Part shown: positions 22,401 through 32,963 of the stretch, piece by piece
How the letters are laid out: every line of letters starts with the position of its first letter
Position numbering within the stretch: position 1 is the first letter of the stretch
NCBI GenBank assembly: GCA_037951105.1
Contig: JBAMJV010012234.1
Location: 1-64,000, forward strand
Direction of reading: 5' to 3'
Length of the DNA stretch: 64,000 nucleotides
Origin: Echinarachnius parma
Taxonomy: Eukaryota; Echinodermata; Echinoidea; Clypeasteroida; Echinarachniidae
Notes under the pieces: model-generated
Databases searched by the model: none
What the model was told of the DNA's origin: nothing
Seen by the model: only the letters and a program-made list of their open reading frames with translations
Program-made: the position numbers and the translations under genes

Positions 22401-25400
22401 GCTGCGTTTGTGTTTATGGGGGTTTTTTTCAGCTCTGACTCCGACTGAGATCGGTAAGTTAAATGTGCTTTGAATAAAAATTAGTACAACATTTAAAAAC
22501 GTGTCAAAAGTTCATGCCGACGTACACATCTCAAGTGACCAGACATAGGTAAAGACTACGCCATCTTATGAGGTCAAATCCAAATTCATCAAGTATAGGT
22601 TTTCCCGCTCAATTTGACACTTTTTGTAATCGAATTCATTAAAGGGGCCCTGCAACCCAAATGCATGTTGACCTCTGTTCATCTGTATTAGTGTACACAT
22701 TCAATATTTGTAAACGGTTTGACCCAAATATGTTTTGTATATTTTTAAACATTTTATCATTTATTTGTCTTCATGTTGCTAAGCCCCACCTCCTAAAAAA
22801 CCGTCCAGAGCAAATTCTATGACCTGCAGTGACTGCGAAATTAACTTCCAATCATCAGTATGGGATGAGATTTAAACTTTTGCTACCTACATCATTATTA
22901 ATATTTGTGTTTGTTTTGTTGAGGGGGGGGGGGGGATACGTGCATAATTGGTTAGCAGTCCATGGTTAAGTTTCCATTATAATCCATACAAGGGTGGTAT
23001 TACCCAGTGCCTGCCTTAAAGGGATCTAGTAATCTAGAATTAAAATTTTATTTTGAGGATTTGGACAATGTTACTAAGTCCCTTTAATGGAGTAACCTGT
23101 CCTAAACCCATACCGGTAATGATTTTCTCATTTATTTCAGTCAGGGGACATATTCCTCATAGCTACGCCACTTGGCATGGTTAACTTGATATATAATTGG
23201 TCGTAGTTCGACGTTGTTAAATTTAGTTTATAGGGAAATATAATTTTTCTTTAAATTTTGGGCAATTTGTAAATACAAATGATCTGTTTCATCTTCAGTA
23301 AAGTCTATGTTTCTTGTTTTTGACCGATTAAAGGACAATGAAATCCAGACAAATTGTTGTATGCACTATAAGACATACTATAATGAATAGTTTCTGAAAA
23401 TTTGAGCACACAATCGGTCAAGAAATAAGAAAAATATGGCTCTTTGAAAAGAGCCATGTATTTCATCGAGTGACTCAAATTGGCAACGCACTCTGGCAAA
23501 GTTGTGGACAACTCCCCATACATTTTGTACACAAAATTTCAGTTTCGTTCAATTTTCTCAAAATGTATGTTTACCCTTCGTTCGAGTTCAACATATGTTT
23601 TGTAGAATGCTTTTTTATACATAAAATATCATGAGTCGGGGGAATGGAAAAATGTGACTATGAAGAAAACTGTAAAAATGGGAATATTTGTGTACAAAAC
23701 ATATGGGGAGTTGTCCACACACTTATCAGAGTGCGTTGCCAATTTGAGTTCCCCATAGGAATAAATGGACATCTTCAAAGAGCCGTAGTTTTCTTGTTTC
23801 TTACCCGATTATGCTCTAACTTTCAGAGATTATTCTTCTTAATCTCTTCAAGACTATGAAAGCAACATTTTGCTTGGGTTTCATTGCCCTTTAAGAGGTA
23901 TAAACTATAATATTTCTAAAGACAATTATATGTCCATGTATATTTTAAACGGACCGATCAGTCCTGGTCAAACCTAATTTTAGTAAATACAATTGTTGAG
24001 TTTTCATTAAAATCTAACACTCATAATTCAATGATGCCTGAATGGTAGAAAAAATCATACAAATAGGCTAAGTTACAGGGCCTTTTCATTATACACTGCT
24101 ATTAACACAAGAGGGCGCCGTTTAGACCCCTCAAGTTCCAACCATTTGTTATCAAATATGGGAATGTGATGGTTGTGAAAAACATGATTATAGAGATATC
24201 ATCAAAAACAATCATTTTACCAAAATCAATACAAACATATAGGGGATATCCGTAAAAAAGGGTAAAGAAAAACATTAGTATTGGTGTTCTCCCAATGACT
24301 AAACTCGGCCACTGATAGCTAAGGCCACGTATTGTGGAAAACACGCTTTGTATATTGTTTTAATCTTTTGTTTTTGCTTGTTTTTGTCAAATAATTTAGA
24401 GGGTCACGTACATCCTAGACCACCTCAAACATGTCGCCTATCCTTTCCCGAAAATGATATTAAACACAACGGGATTAAGCCCAAAAAGGGTATGTTTTCC
24501 TCCAATGTTTGACATAACCTTAAACGCAATTCCATGAGATGTCATGTTAATTAGGTGAAAACAAATATGTCATAAGTTTTCTTACCATGTACCATTGTCT
24601 TAGGTGTGTATGGTGTGTATAACAGTGACACTGGAGAAGTTGACATAGTCCGTAAAAACATCTCTACCGGACCAATACCAACCGGACTATGTTTTGTCCT
24701 AATGTTTGAAAAAGCCACAATCACGACCGATGAGGCACCCAGATCTGCCTGCAAATATGTAGGGCAGAGCATAGATATCCCCGTGGGGAGATCATGGAGG
24801 GACGCGATCATTGTCGGTTATGGGAACAGTGTGTATAGCGCGCCTTCGCCGGTGACACAAGAAAATGATGCGCCTGCTCATTCTGCGACTTCAACAGGTA
24901 TGCTGGCTCTCCATAATTATCAAGTCAAATATGTTTTATACACACAGCTTATTCAGATTTAATGCAACGCCGGTTTATACTATAAGCTTGATCACTTAAA
25001 GGTAGATTGTGTTGGTTGGTGTTAAATGAATAGTTAAAAACTTGGTAGAGAAAGAACTTGACTTACTTTTGACTTAAGCCGTCCACACCATCGCTGGCAT
25101 GTGTGATGGCCCCTGCTTCTTTTGGCCTTGGTCAGGGAGACAAGGTGTCTGTTGTTACAGTTTGTCTTTATACAGTCAATCAATCTCTTTGCTGGTCTTC
25201 CCCTTGGGCGTTTACCATGACTTTGTATTTTTCCACTGGGTAGAATGTGGGGGTATCTTTGGGGTTCAATCTATTTATATGTCCAAAATATCGAAGTCTT
25301 TTTGTGGCAACTCTGTCGATGATGGTCTCTTCCATTCGTATATGCGTGTTTCGTATCCTGTCAAGTGATTCGTCTGAGGCATGCCATCTTAAAGGTGTGG

Positions 25401-28400
25401 AGTCTATTTTCATCTATCCTTTTCAATGTCCATGTTTCTGCCCCGTATAGCAGAATCGATAACATCCGGACCTTGTTGAGCAGCGTACATCTTTAGAAGC
25501 CCAGATTTTGTTGAGAGCTTGGAATACTCCCAGTGCCTTCCAAACACTTTGCCTGCATGACTGTGCAAGCTAATATCCCGGTAATTTCCGCAATCGAGTT
25601 TGTCTTTTTTCTTGTAAATTGGGGTTATTATGGCCTTTCCCCCAATAAGTTGGGAAGTTTTCTTCCTGCCATATGTTATTGCACAGAGTGTGGAGTATGT
25701 CAATGCCTGTTGACCCAGCAACTTTAACTTCCTCTCCTGTAATACAGTCGAATCCAGGTGAGTTTTCGAACAGTACTTTCAACTTCTTCTCGCAGAATGT
25801 CTAGGACTAGATCGAGGCTGGTCATCTGTGGTATGTTGGTAGCTTCTTCATTTGTTGGGTTCTGAGTATTGTACAGTTCTTCAAAGCTTTATTTCCATCT
25901 CTCGTTAACGTCTTCTATCTCGGTAAGAATTCCTCCATCTTTGCTTTTCACTGCGTTTAATTGTAGCGTAGACTTCCTTGGATTTGGTGCCCTGGTGTGA
26001 GGTTTCCACTTTCTTGCATAGATCTTGTATCCACTTGTCCTTGCAAATATTTGTTTTCCTTCGAATGTATCTGTTAAGGAAGTTATATCTTGATCTCTTG
26101 TTTGGGTCTCTTTGTTTTTCTTGTTTAGCTTTCTTTCTCTCGTCACTCAGCTGGAGAACCTCTTATCTTATCCAGGGTTCTTGTTGCTTGGACTTTTTAT
26201 ATCCCAGTGATTTACTGTGATGTTTCGTTAAAAGCTGTGGTCTTGGTTTCGCTTTAAGTTTTAGACGTAAGTTGGTCATAACTAGCTGGTGTTTCGATCC
26301 TACATCGGCACTCGGAAAGCTTCTTGAATACTGATCGAGTTGTTCCACTTTTTGTTGATCATAATAAAAATCAATCTTATTATAAGTTTTTTGATCCGGT
26401 GATTCCCACGTCCACTGTATGTTTGTTTTTGATTTGTTTTACTTTGTTTGTATAGAGTATTGCTGATGATTAGGTCGTTTGCTGCGCAAAATTAAGAAGC
26501 TTTTCCCCTCTTGGATTGGCTTCCCCGAGTCCGTATCGACCTGTAACCTGGTTCAATTGCTTGTAGTCAGATCCGGCTTTTGCGTTCAAGCCACCCATTA
26601 CCACAATCATGTCTTTATTTTTCTGTATTGTTGCTTACAGTAGGTTGTATGATTCCTCAATTCCCTATTCGCTATTGGCTGTGTTTGGAGCGTAGACCTG
26701 CATTATGTTCATTGACCCTGTCTGTAATTTGAATCTTGCTGAAATCATTCTTGGTGAGATAGGGTTGTTACCAAGAAGAGCATTTTGGGCCGTATTGCTA
26801 AGAACCAGTGCAACCCCTTCTCTATGAATGTTATCTTTGCCTGAGCATAGCATGTTCTATGACCATCGTAGATGAAGTCGCACATGTCTGTCCAGTGGGT
26901 TTCTGCGATCCCGATGTAATTTGAATCTTGCTGCAATCATTCTTGGCGAGATAGGGTTGTTACCAAGAAGCATGTTGGGCCGTATTGCTAAGAACCAGTG
27001 CAACCCCTTCTCTATGAATGTTATCTTTGCCTGAGCATAGCATGTGCTGTGACCACCATAGATGAAGTCGCACATGTCTGTCCAGTGGGTTTCTGCGATC
27101 CCGAAGACTTCCCAGGTAAATCCTTTCAGCTAATGTAGCAACATATCCCGATGTCCCGATTCCTATCTGTTTGTTGGTTGTTAGTTGTGGTGCTTTCCTT
27201 GCCGGTGGTTCGTCAGCAGCAACTCCTCCAGGCATAGTTCGGTCTGCTCGTAGTCCATCTGGTGGTGGGCTATGATGTGCACCGATAGGCTTTCGAGTTG
27301 TTGCGCCATTGTTCTCTGCTTATTGTAGGCAACAAGCTGTGTTGGTAGGTTAGTTTTGGCAAGGGGTTTAACCCTGGTGCTATTGGTGTGTTCCTCCATT
27401 GTGAAACAGTTTCGCTCAGGTTGTAAGCTAGAAGGACGAGACACTCCTCTCCTAGCCATGCTGGTCTGCTTTTCCCTGTTGTACGAGTCAACAGGTTAAC
27501 AGTCCCCACCACGAGAAGGTAGACCAGGACGATTACCCGTACACTCACAAGTCGGTCATACCCCGTTTTGCTTGTTACAGCAGTTTGTTACCGGGGATGT
27601 CTCCTCCTTGTATATGGTCCACCAAAGTGTGTTATGGTAAGAGAGCATAGACTTTATAGACAGAGTACAGTTTTGGTCAAACTGAATTTTCATTATTTCA
27701 CAAAAACATTATTTTGTGTAGCGCCATCTATACCAAAACTTATTAATTAATGAGAGACCTCATTAATCTCAATTCAACAAGAATTTTCCAATGTAACATA
27801 CAAAGACGCGTGTATGTGAGTGTTTGTACATAAGATTAATCTATCGATTTCGTACAACAAGAAATCTAGTTGCGATATGTTTTAGCCGCATATTTCATCA
27901 TTGGTGCGTTCATTCATGCGTAAAGTTAAATTCGACTAAACTTATCTTTGTGTAAATGTTTGTTTATGTTCCATAATGTTACACTCAATATATAAATAAT
28001 GGCAACGGATTTAAATTGATCCGTTAATTTAACATTCGGCGCCGTTTTTACTATGATTGATGTGTGTACAAATATATTCATCATTTATAGGGGAACCCCA
28101 AGTTCTTAATATAATCAAATAGGTAGTTAGCAAACTATGGCAATTTTTTCCCGGCCGAGACCTCTCAGTGGAGGGGGGGGGGGGGGGGGGGGGAGGGGGG
28201 GGGGGTTCCGTAGCCAACATTTTCCCGGCCGAGACCACCTCACAAAATTTTTCGAGACCAAGGCAACCGGCTTAAAGCACTCTTAGCGTGTGTGAGGGGG
28301 GGGGGGGGGGGGGTCCGTTGGCAATTGTATTGCACATCCCAACAAATGTCGAGACCAAGATGAAATGCGTGCAAGCTCTCTCAGTGGGGGTGGGGGGGGG

Positions 28401-29890
28401 GGGGGGTGACCAACGGCAATTTTTCCCGGCCGAGACCATCTCACACAAATTTTCGAGACCAAGGCAATCGGCTGAAAGCTCTCTCAGTGGTGGTGGGGGG
28501 GGGGGGGGGGGGGGTGGGAGGGTGGGTCCCAAAAAATTCCGAGACAAAGTAGACAATTGGCGGACATTATGATCATTATTATTATTTTTATTATTATTAA
28601 TATTATTATTAATATTATTTGTATTAATGTTATAAATCATTATTAACATTCTTGCAGTTCATATTATTTCTAAATATGTTAATTGAATCTCATTCTTATA
28701 CCCCTCATTTCCCCGTTACACCCCTGGTATCATTTCTTAAATAATTGTTAATTTATGCTTAATATGTAAATTTGTTTTAATCCAAAAAGGTGAGGGGACT
28801 TCAGCCCCCCCCCCCCCCCCCAGCTCTCTCCGTTACGCGGCCCCTGTATATTAAAGACAGTGCATCAATTTTCCGTACAAATAAATGCGGATTAACAACG
28901 GAATGTTGACGGTGGCAGGATCTGAAGAAACTTAGCGGCTTTATAGCTACATAACTAATGTCTAATCATTTATTTTTCTTATATGTCAACTAGACCAGAA
29001 ACTCAACATTATCTCGGTATCACTTGATGTGACACGCGGGATTATTGCCTGTCTTCTCTTTGTTGCCATGATGACTTTCGCTTTCAGGTATGCAGCACGC
29101 ACACAACTTAGAGGTACGTAATTTGGTTGACCCTAGGCTAGGCATACATTGCATAAGGGTTCACAATGTTTACCACGCTGATGCAGATAAGTTACATTAC
29201 TGTATAGGTTTCATTATGTCAGTTGTGATCTGCGAAAACAAAGATGAATTAGGCCCTACATGTATTACACGTATGCTATAACTGTTTTTTAATGAACTAT
29301 ATCAACAGAAGCGGCAGTGCCCATTTAAAGGGGCAGTTCAGTTTTGGTATAGAGGGCGCTACACGAAATTTGTTTGTGTGAGATAATGAAAAACTTTGTG
29401 TAAAATTGTAAAGAGCATACAATTTGAATTGCATAATAAACTTTATTTTATCAAAATCGACGGCGCCCTTTTTGTTTTAATGGCCCCTTTTTTAATGATA
29501 ACATGTGCTTTACTTAGTCGTGTGCAATTTGGAGTACCTTTCAAGCATGGTGGAGTTCTAACTATTTGTTAGTATCGCCGGCCTCTACGGCTAGGTCCAG
29601 TTGGGGGAAATAAAACGAATACAAATTTGCGAGAAGCTCGACAAGCCTCGTGGTATTCTCCCAAAATTATAATGACCAGATTTCAGACGGATTTGGCCTA
29701 ATATTGATACTTCAAAACTAGCAATTATAAACCTACGATGTCAATAATCTCATGTTCATCTCTTTACATTTATTTACAGCTAGATAGTCAACGTAAAGTC
29801 ATTCTCTGTATTGAAATGATGGCGACACGCGTGTTCACATGTCTGCATACAGGTCACAGAGCAAACATGGATATTGCGATGACGACATGA
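19117..29890 (+). CDS. receptor copy 1: Ig-FN3-FN3-like membrane protein, short tail (gene model)
   Basis: Exons assembled by eye: 19117-19485 (Ig), 20814-21098 (FN3), 22433-22453 (microexon), 24604-24897 (second FN3-like), 28994-29113 (membrane span), and a candidate last exon 29853-29890. All junctions are GT-AG, all internal exons are phase 1-1, and the joined frame is open. The expected protein is a single-pass surface receptor of the same type as copy 2, probably at the plasma membrane. The tail would be only about 20 residues after the span, with no tyrosine motif. The start is unresolved because the matching signal exon at 16930 is out of frame. It could be a short-tailed partner, a decoy, or an early pseudogene. 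Confidence is high for the exons and low for the two ends. Confidence 0.6.
19730..20616. mobile_element. TA-flanked MITE with CAGTCAAACCTGTC ends
   Basis: Left end cagtcaaacctgtcaatgcg and right end gctatagacaggtttgactg are inverted and flanked by TA, as in Tc1/mariner-type insertions. Subterminal motifs gtctatagcgacc and taatgcgacc repeat inside. No transposase frame. Inserted between the Ig and FN3 exons of copy 1; copy 2 lacks it. Confidence 0.8.
20626..20759 (+). pseudogene. intronic FN3 relic of receptor copy 1
   Basis: ccgagcaacttttacatgaa and ggttggaatattactttcaa match the relic in copy 2 (44380-44500), but the frame is broken. It lies just before the real FN3 exon. Confidence 0.55.
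20814..21098 (+). CDS. receptor copy 1, FN3-domain exon
   Basis: 285 nt, phase 1-1. Encodes LPGTPTALS, LLLTWIPGYSYGWNMTFTL, TYCTEP, PSWFVLDNLAPSTQY and FGYSNATRLVAST. Acceptor cgacttag, donor gtaggt. It is one of three near-identical FN3 exons in the window. Confidence 0.85.
21660..21722 (+). pseudogene. decayed FN3 exon fragment in intron
   Basis: Reads LQPGSQYHMILMGETVF, equivalent to the LAPSTQYRMDIRSESVF strand of the neighbouring exon. No splice donor is preserved, and it is cut by the TTAA MITE at 21721. Suggests more FN3 exons were once present. Confidence 0.5.
21721..22262 (+). mobile_element. TTAA MITE family I, copy B
   Basis: Starts TTAAAGGGGTAGTTCAG with the gagggcgctgcac box. 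The right end is degenerate (cagtactacccctag). Within the FN3-to-microexon intron of receptor copy 1. Confidence 0.75.
22433..22453 (+). CDS. receptor copy 1, 21-nt microexon
   Basis: Acceptor tttttttcag, donor gtaagtt; encodes the linker P-L-T-P-T-E-I-G across its junctions in phase 1-1. The same length, phase and near-identical sequence exist in copy 2 (46544-46564), which is strong evidence that it is real. Confidence 0.8.
22640..22880 (+). repeat. possible TTAA element fragment (aaggggccctgcaaccc)
   Basis: Begins attaaaggggccctgcaa like other TTAA elements here, but no matching right end was found. Low confidence. Confidence 0.3.
23016..23087 (+). mobile_element. family II MITE, internally deleted to 72 bp
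   Basis: Both TTAA ends remain (ttaaagggatctagtaa and ttactaagtccctttaa) but the middle 310 bp of the family is missing. Solo-end derivative. Confidence 0.75.
23328..23894. mobile_element. TTAA-bounded MITE, family IV
   Basis: Ends TTAAAGGACAATGAAATCC and gggtttcattgccctttaa. Longer inverted blocks lie inside: gctctttgaaaagagcc versus tcaaagagcc, and tggacaactccccatacatt versus aacatatggggagttgtcca. About 567 bp, non-coding. Confidence 0.75.
24604..24897 (+). CDS. receptor copy 1, second FN3-like exon
   Basis: 294 nt, phase 1-1, acceptor ttgtcttag, donor gtatgc. Encodes VYGVYNSDTGEVDI, GLCFVLMFEKA, IPVGRSWRDAII and the end GYGNSVYSAPSPV. It aligns with 47427-47714 of copy 2 at G-CF-L and at the Gly-Arg-Ser-Trp tetrapeptide. 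It resembles FN3 in strand pattern but is divergent, so the fold is inferred. Confidence 0.8.
25085..27560 (-). mobile_element. decayed RTE-type LINE
   Basis: A series of minus-strand frames in shifting phase. From 5' (high coordinate): TRTTGKSRPAWLGEECLVLL near 27480, an endonuclease-like GIAETHWTD segment (about 26900), the Arg/Lys-rich ADVGSKHQLVMTNLRLKLK (about 26280), the RT thumb-proximal GKVFGRHW and CGNYRDISL (about 25600), and the 3' RVATKRLRYFGHI signature (about 25310). Many stops and frameshifts: a dead copy inside the intron before the membrane exon of receptor copy 1. It also carries an internal tandem duplication. Confidence 0.75.
26729..27112 (-). repeat. internal tandem duplication in the LINE, period about 202 bp
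   Basis: gaatcttgctgaaatcattc at 26731 recurs as gaatcttgctgcaatcattc at 26933, followed in both copies by gggccgtattgctaagaacc and gatgaagtcgcacatgtctg. The unit covers the endonuclease HWTD region. Confidence 0.85.
27655..27745 (-). mobile_element. TTAA MITE family I remnant
   Basis: gagtacagttttggtcaaac and tgtgtagcgccatctatacc match the family I right end. Only about 90 bp remain. Confidence 0.55.
28135..28560. repeat. tandem G-tract repeat, three or four units
   Basis: Repeating module: ttttcccggccgagacc, then ttttcgagaccaaggcaa, then ctctcagtggg plus a G run. Units start near 28140, 28220 and 28420. Similar modules (gagaccacttgcc, ttttcgaggccgagac) occur at 30060-30130 and 59000-59120. 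Poly-Pro/Gly frames here are artefacts. Confidence 0.85.
28994..29113 (+). CDS. receptor copy 1, transmembrane exon
   Basis: Acceptor caactag; encodes DQKLNIISVSLDVTR and a hydrophobic span GIIACLLFVAMMTFAF, then RYAARTQLR. The donor is chosen at gtacgt (29114), because it keeps phase 1 like copy 2. The alternative gtatgc at 29088 gives phase 2. Copy 2 counterpart: 49389-49487. Confidence 0.7.
29335..29573 (+). mobile_element. TTAA MITE family I, copy C (truncated)
   Basis: Left end ttaaaggggcagttcagttt and gagggcgctacac are present. The middle is deleted (tcaaaatcgac joins directly to ggcgcccttt) and the right end is missing. Confidence 0.75.
29853..29890 (+). CDS. receptor copy 1, candidate terminal exon (short tail)
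   Basis: Acceptor tgcatacag at 29852; phase 1 gives GHRANMDIAMTT then TGA. The start resembles the copy 2 tail exon (RTRSLDIN against GHRANMDI). A second acceptor at 29779 would stop after two residues. Both options truncate the tail. Inference only. Confidence 0.4.
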
Positions 29891-29911
29891 CGACAAAGGT
29901 AAGATCAATCA

Positions 29912-30337
29912 GGGCCCCGGCCGTTGCAGAAAGAGATACAATCGATTGTATAAGTTATAATTAATTGTAAGTCAGATAATTTTAGCGTTTCAACCAATCA
30001 GATTTGCGCATCTAGACCACATGCCGGCCCGTAGACAGGATTTTTCATGGGAGATGCGGAATTTACAAAACGGGACCGAGACCACTTGCCAACAATTTTC
30101 GAGGCCGAGACTACAGGCTGAGAGTCGTGTAAGCCGGGTTAAGATGGTCGAGACAAAAAGAAAGTGGACTCGAGACCGGCAAAAAGTGGACCTTTCCGAA
30201 TTGGGGGGGGGGGGGGGGAGGGGGTGCGTACGCACCCAACGCACCCCTCCCCCTGGCTGCGGGCCTGACATGATCTGACTTACAATTAATTGTAACTTAC
30301 AATCGATTGTACATGTATCTCTTTCTGCAACGGGGCA
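29912..30337. mobile_element. MITE with CCGTTGCAGAAAGAGATAC ends, interrupted
   Basis: Left ccgttgcagaaagagatac with caatcgattgta and right tacatgtatctctttctgc followed by aacgg are inverted. A G-tract repeat of the gagacc family (about 30013-30266) is nested inside. A cleaner copy is at 33248-33455. Confidence 0.75.
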
Positions 30338-30388
30338 CTGATCTGATAGGATGGATACAACGCTGACTTCGCCATTATGGCACATTTA

Positions 30389-32213
30389 CGGTTCATCATC
30401 ATCAAGTTCAGGTGGCGCTATGTAGCGCTGCTTTGGTCTTCACGAGAGCACGCCATGCAACTCTATCTTCCGCCAACCGCGTTGCCCCCTTCATCCCTCT
30501 CTAGACACTCGCTTTACATTATCAGTCCAAGATGTTGGTGGACGACCTCTTCCATGTTTCCCTTCGATTGCTCCTTCATTTCTCCTAACGATGTGCCCAA
30601 AGTACTTTAGTTTCCTCTCCATAATTCCCCTTCTGATAGATAAGTCTGTACCAATCTTGTTCAGGATCCACACATTTGTCTTTCTTTCTTTCCACGACAC
30701 CTGCAACAGCTTTCTGTAGCACCACATCTCAAAAGTGTCAACTCTTTTTCTGTCATTCTTTGTCATGGCCCAAGACTCGCATCCATAGGTAGCAATGGAG
30801 AATGCAGTTGCACGGAGAAGTCGAACCTTTAGACTCTGTGAAAGGCCTCGGCTCTTCCAGATGTGAGACATATTCTGTACGGTCGATCTTGCAATTGCTA
30901 GTCTTCTTCTAATATCGGTGGTGCTCTCTCCCTTGTTGCTGATTATAGAGCCCAAGTATTCAAACTGATTGACCACTTCGATCTTCTTTCCATCGATGAT
31001 GAAATCATTGTTGTTACTGTCTCTGTCAACTACTATTATTTTCGTCTTCTTGGTGTTCGATAAAAGGTCCCTCTCTTCGCTTGCCTTTTTGATGCGTTCT
31101 AACAAGACAATGAGTTCCTCTCTGCTGCTGCAAATGAGAGTGGTGTCATCTGCATACCGCAGGTTCGTGATCTTTGTACCTCCGAACTTCACTCCTCCAT
31201 TGAACCCCTCTAGTGCATTTTTCATTATGTCTTCAGAATAAACATTGAAAAGGTTTGGCGACAGTATACAACCCTGACGAACACCTCTGCCAATTTCAAA
31301 CCATTCTGTATCCCCACTACTGGTTCTCACTGTAGCTTCTTGGTCCCGATAAAGATTCTTGATCAGTTCTACTATGTGACTTGGGAATCCCATCTTTGTC
31401 ATGGTGTCCCACATTTGATGGTGGCTTACACAGTCAAATGCCTTACTGTAGTCTATGAAGCACATATAAAGAGGATGTCTGTGTTCCCTGCATTTCTCAA
31501 TTATGTTCCTGATATTAACAATCTGATCTCTTGTCCCCCTGCCTTCACGGAACCCTGCCTGCTCTTCTGAGATCTCTTCTTTCAACTTGACTTTCATTCT
31601 CCTTCCGATGATCTTCAGAAGTACCTTACTTGCATGTGAAATCAGGCTGACCGTACGATGATTTGCACATTCCTTTAAATCTCCCTTCTTTGGTAACGGT
31701 AAGAATACAGCTCTACACCAGTCTTTAGGCCATTCATTCCTCTTCCATATGTTGCAGCAGAGACGCCACATCAAGTCTACTCCTTCTTCGCCTGTAGCCT
31801 TCCACATCTCAGAAACTAAGTTGTCAAGTCCAGGGGACTTGCCATCCTTCAATTGTTTCATTGCCAGTTCAACTTCTGATCTTAGTGGAAGGGGCTCCAT
31901 TTCACTGCTTTCCTCCCACTGTATGTCGTCCTCATTATCCTGTGCAGCGAACAGCTTGGTGCTATACTGCACCCATCTGCTCTTGATGTCCTCACTATCT
32001 GTCAGTGTTTTGCCGTTTTCGTCATTAATTACATCCAATCTAGTGGCCCTTTTCTTTGTGATTTCTTTCACAATAGCAAATGCTGCCTTGGAGTTGTTCT
32101 TGTGCCATTCTAATTCTTCACACTTCCCCTCGATGTAGTTCCTTTTGTCATCCTTAACACTACTTGTAACCTCTTTATTTAGTCTCGTCCATTCCCCTCT
32201 GTCATATTTACGG
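30389..32213 (-). mobile_element. 5'-truncated RTE-type LINE, nearly intact RT
   Basis: The 3' end at the low coordinate has gaacttgatgatgatgaa, the short GATGA repeat tail typical of RTE-clade elements. The 5' end is cut inside the region between endonuclease and RT. One uninterrupted frame spans the whole remainder. No long poly-A. Confidence 0.85.
30491..32206 (-). CDS. RTE-type reverse transcriptase
   Basis: Open from YDRGEWTRLNKEV at the 5' edge through the RT. From ATG at 32071 the ORF is 526 residues: LFLPLPKKGDL-type motif (here FLPLPKKGDLKECANHRTVS), EEQAGFREGRGTRDQI, motif A with FIDYSKAFDCV, VRQGCILSPNLFN, catalytic YADD near residue 306-309, FEYLGSIIS and the C-terminal KLKYFGHIVRR. 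Catalytic aspartates are present. Copies its own RNA; the endonuclease is missing, so the copy is not autonomous. It ends with a premature stop after RVSREG, close to the usual length. Confidence 0.9.
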   Translation of the reverse strand, partial: YDRGEWTRLNKEVTSSVKDDKRNYIEGKCEELEWHKNNSKAAFAIVKEITKKRATRLDVINDENGKTLTDSEDIKSRWVQYSTKLFAAQDNEDDIQWEESSEMEPLPLRSEVELAMKQLKDGKSPGLDNLVSEMWKATGEEGVDLMWRLCCNIWKRNEWPKDWCRAVFLPLPKKGDLKECANHRTVSLISHASKVLLKIIGRRMKVKLKEEISEEQAGFREGRGTRDQIVNIRNIIEKCREHRHPLYMCFIDYSKAFDCVSHHQMWDTMTKMGFPSHIVELIKNLYRDQEATVRTSSGDTEWFEIGRGVRQGCILSPNLFNVYSEDIMKNALEGFNGGVKFGGTKITNLRYADDTTLICSSREELIVLLERIKKASEERDLLSNTKKTKIIVVDRDSNNNDFIIDGKKIEVVNQFEYLGSIISNKGESTTDIRRRLAIARSTVQNMSHIWKSRGLSQSLKVRLLRATAFSIATYGCESWAMTKNDRKRVDTFEMWCYRKLLQVSWKERKTNVWILNKIGTDLSIRRGIMERKLKYFGHIVRRNEGAIEGKHGRGRPPTSWTDNVKRVSREG

Positions 32214-32426
32214 TTATATTACGTGAAATACAAGATGAGGAGTTTCTTAGCACAATACCATGGATGTAATGAAATAAAATTAAGTATTAATTGCTCCCTC
32301 AAAAATACACAAGAAAATATTATAAAGCATATTTTTGTTACGCATTGATAATCTTACTTTATATTCAAAGCACCACACTAAAAATTGAAGGTTTTAAATT
32401 TGCGGACCATTGCAACAATATCAGCA

Positions 32427-32590
32427 ACTTTTAGGGTGCAGTTCTGCACTCCAAAGTGGGGTCTGCACCTTAATCATGGGATGCACATGCACCCTTTAGT
32501 ACCCCACATTTATGTGAACAAATGCTGCTGTTGTTACAACGATCTGTATCATTAATGGTGCAAAGTGCAACCTTTACTTTTTGTGTATGC
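32427..32590. repeat. ggtgca-rich region, possible small repeat
   Basis: Short inverted and direct motifs (gggtgcagttctgcactcc, tctgcacctt, atgcacatgcaccc, ggtgcaaagtgcaacc). Related gcaccttta motifs lie at 14980-15110. No TIR resolved. Confidence 0.35.
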
Positions 32591-32822
32591 TGTTTATATA
32601 TTTGATACCTAAACACAAATGATAACAATACTGACAGCACCGATACTATCTTGACACTTGCAAAACCTTTGTAATTTTGTATCCGTCGTCATCATAACTA
32701 ATTTAGTTAGAAACGTATTTAAATGTTCAATAACTACAATGTTTTATTAAAGGAGAAATTACTGTCGGTATTGCCTAAATAGTAATTGCCTATTTGGTTG
32801 TTGCATTCTATTCAAATAGGGG

Positions 32823-32963
32823 AGTTGCATAAAGAGTTTCGATTAATTGAAAAGTTGTGGTTAATCGCAAGGCTAAATACGCAAGTCTGATGGCTCAGAT
32901 GCGCGTATTTTCTTTATTCCGATTAATCACAACGTTGCGATTAATCGCAACTCTTTATGCAAC
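32823..32963. mobile_element. small hairpin MITE, about 140 bp
   Basis: gttgcataaagagtttcgat and attaatcgcaactctttatg (followed by caac) are inverted, with a second inverted block ttaatcgcaa/ttgcgattaa inside. Confidence 0.75.

Noticed and set aside
25099-26220. Several plus-strand frames of 64-103 codons
   Set aside because: Antisense of the decayed RTE-type LINE on the minus strand.
28272-28649. Proline-rich and glycine-rich frames
   Set aside because: Created by G/C homopolymers within a dispersed repeat.
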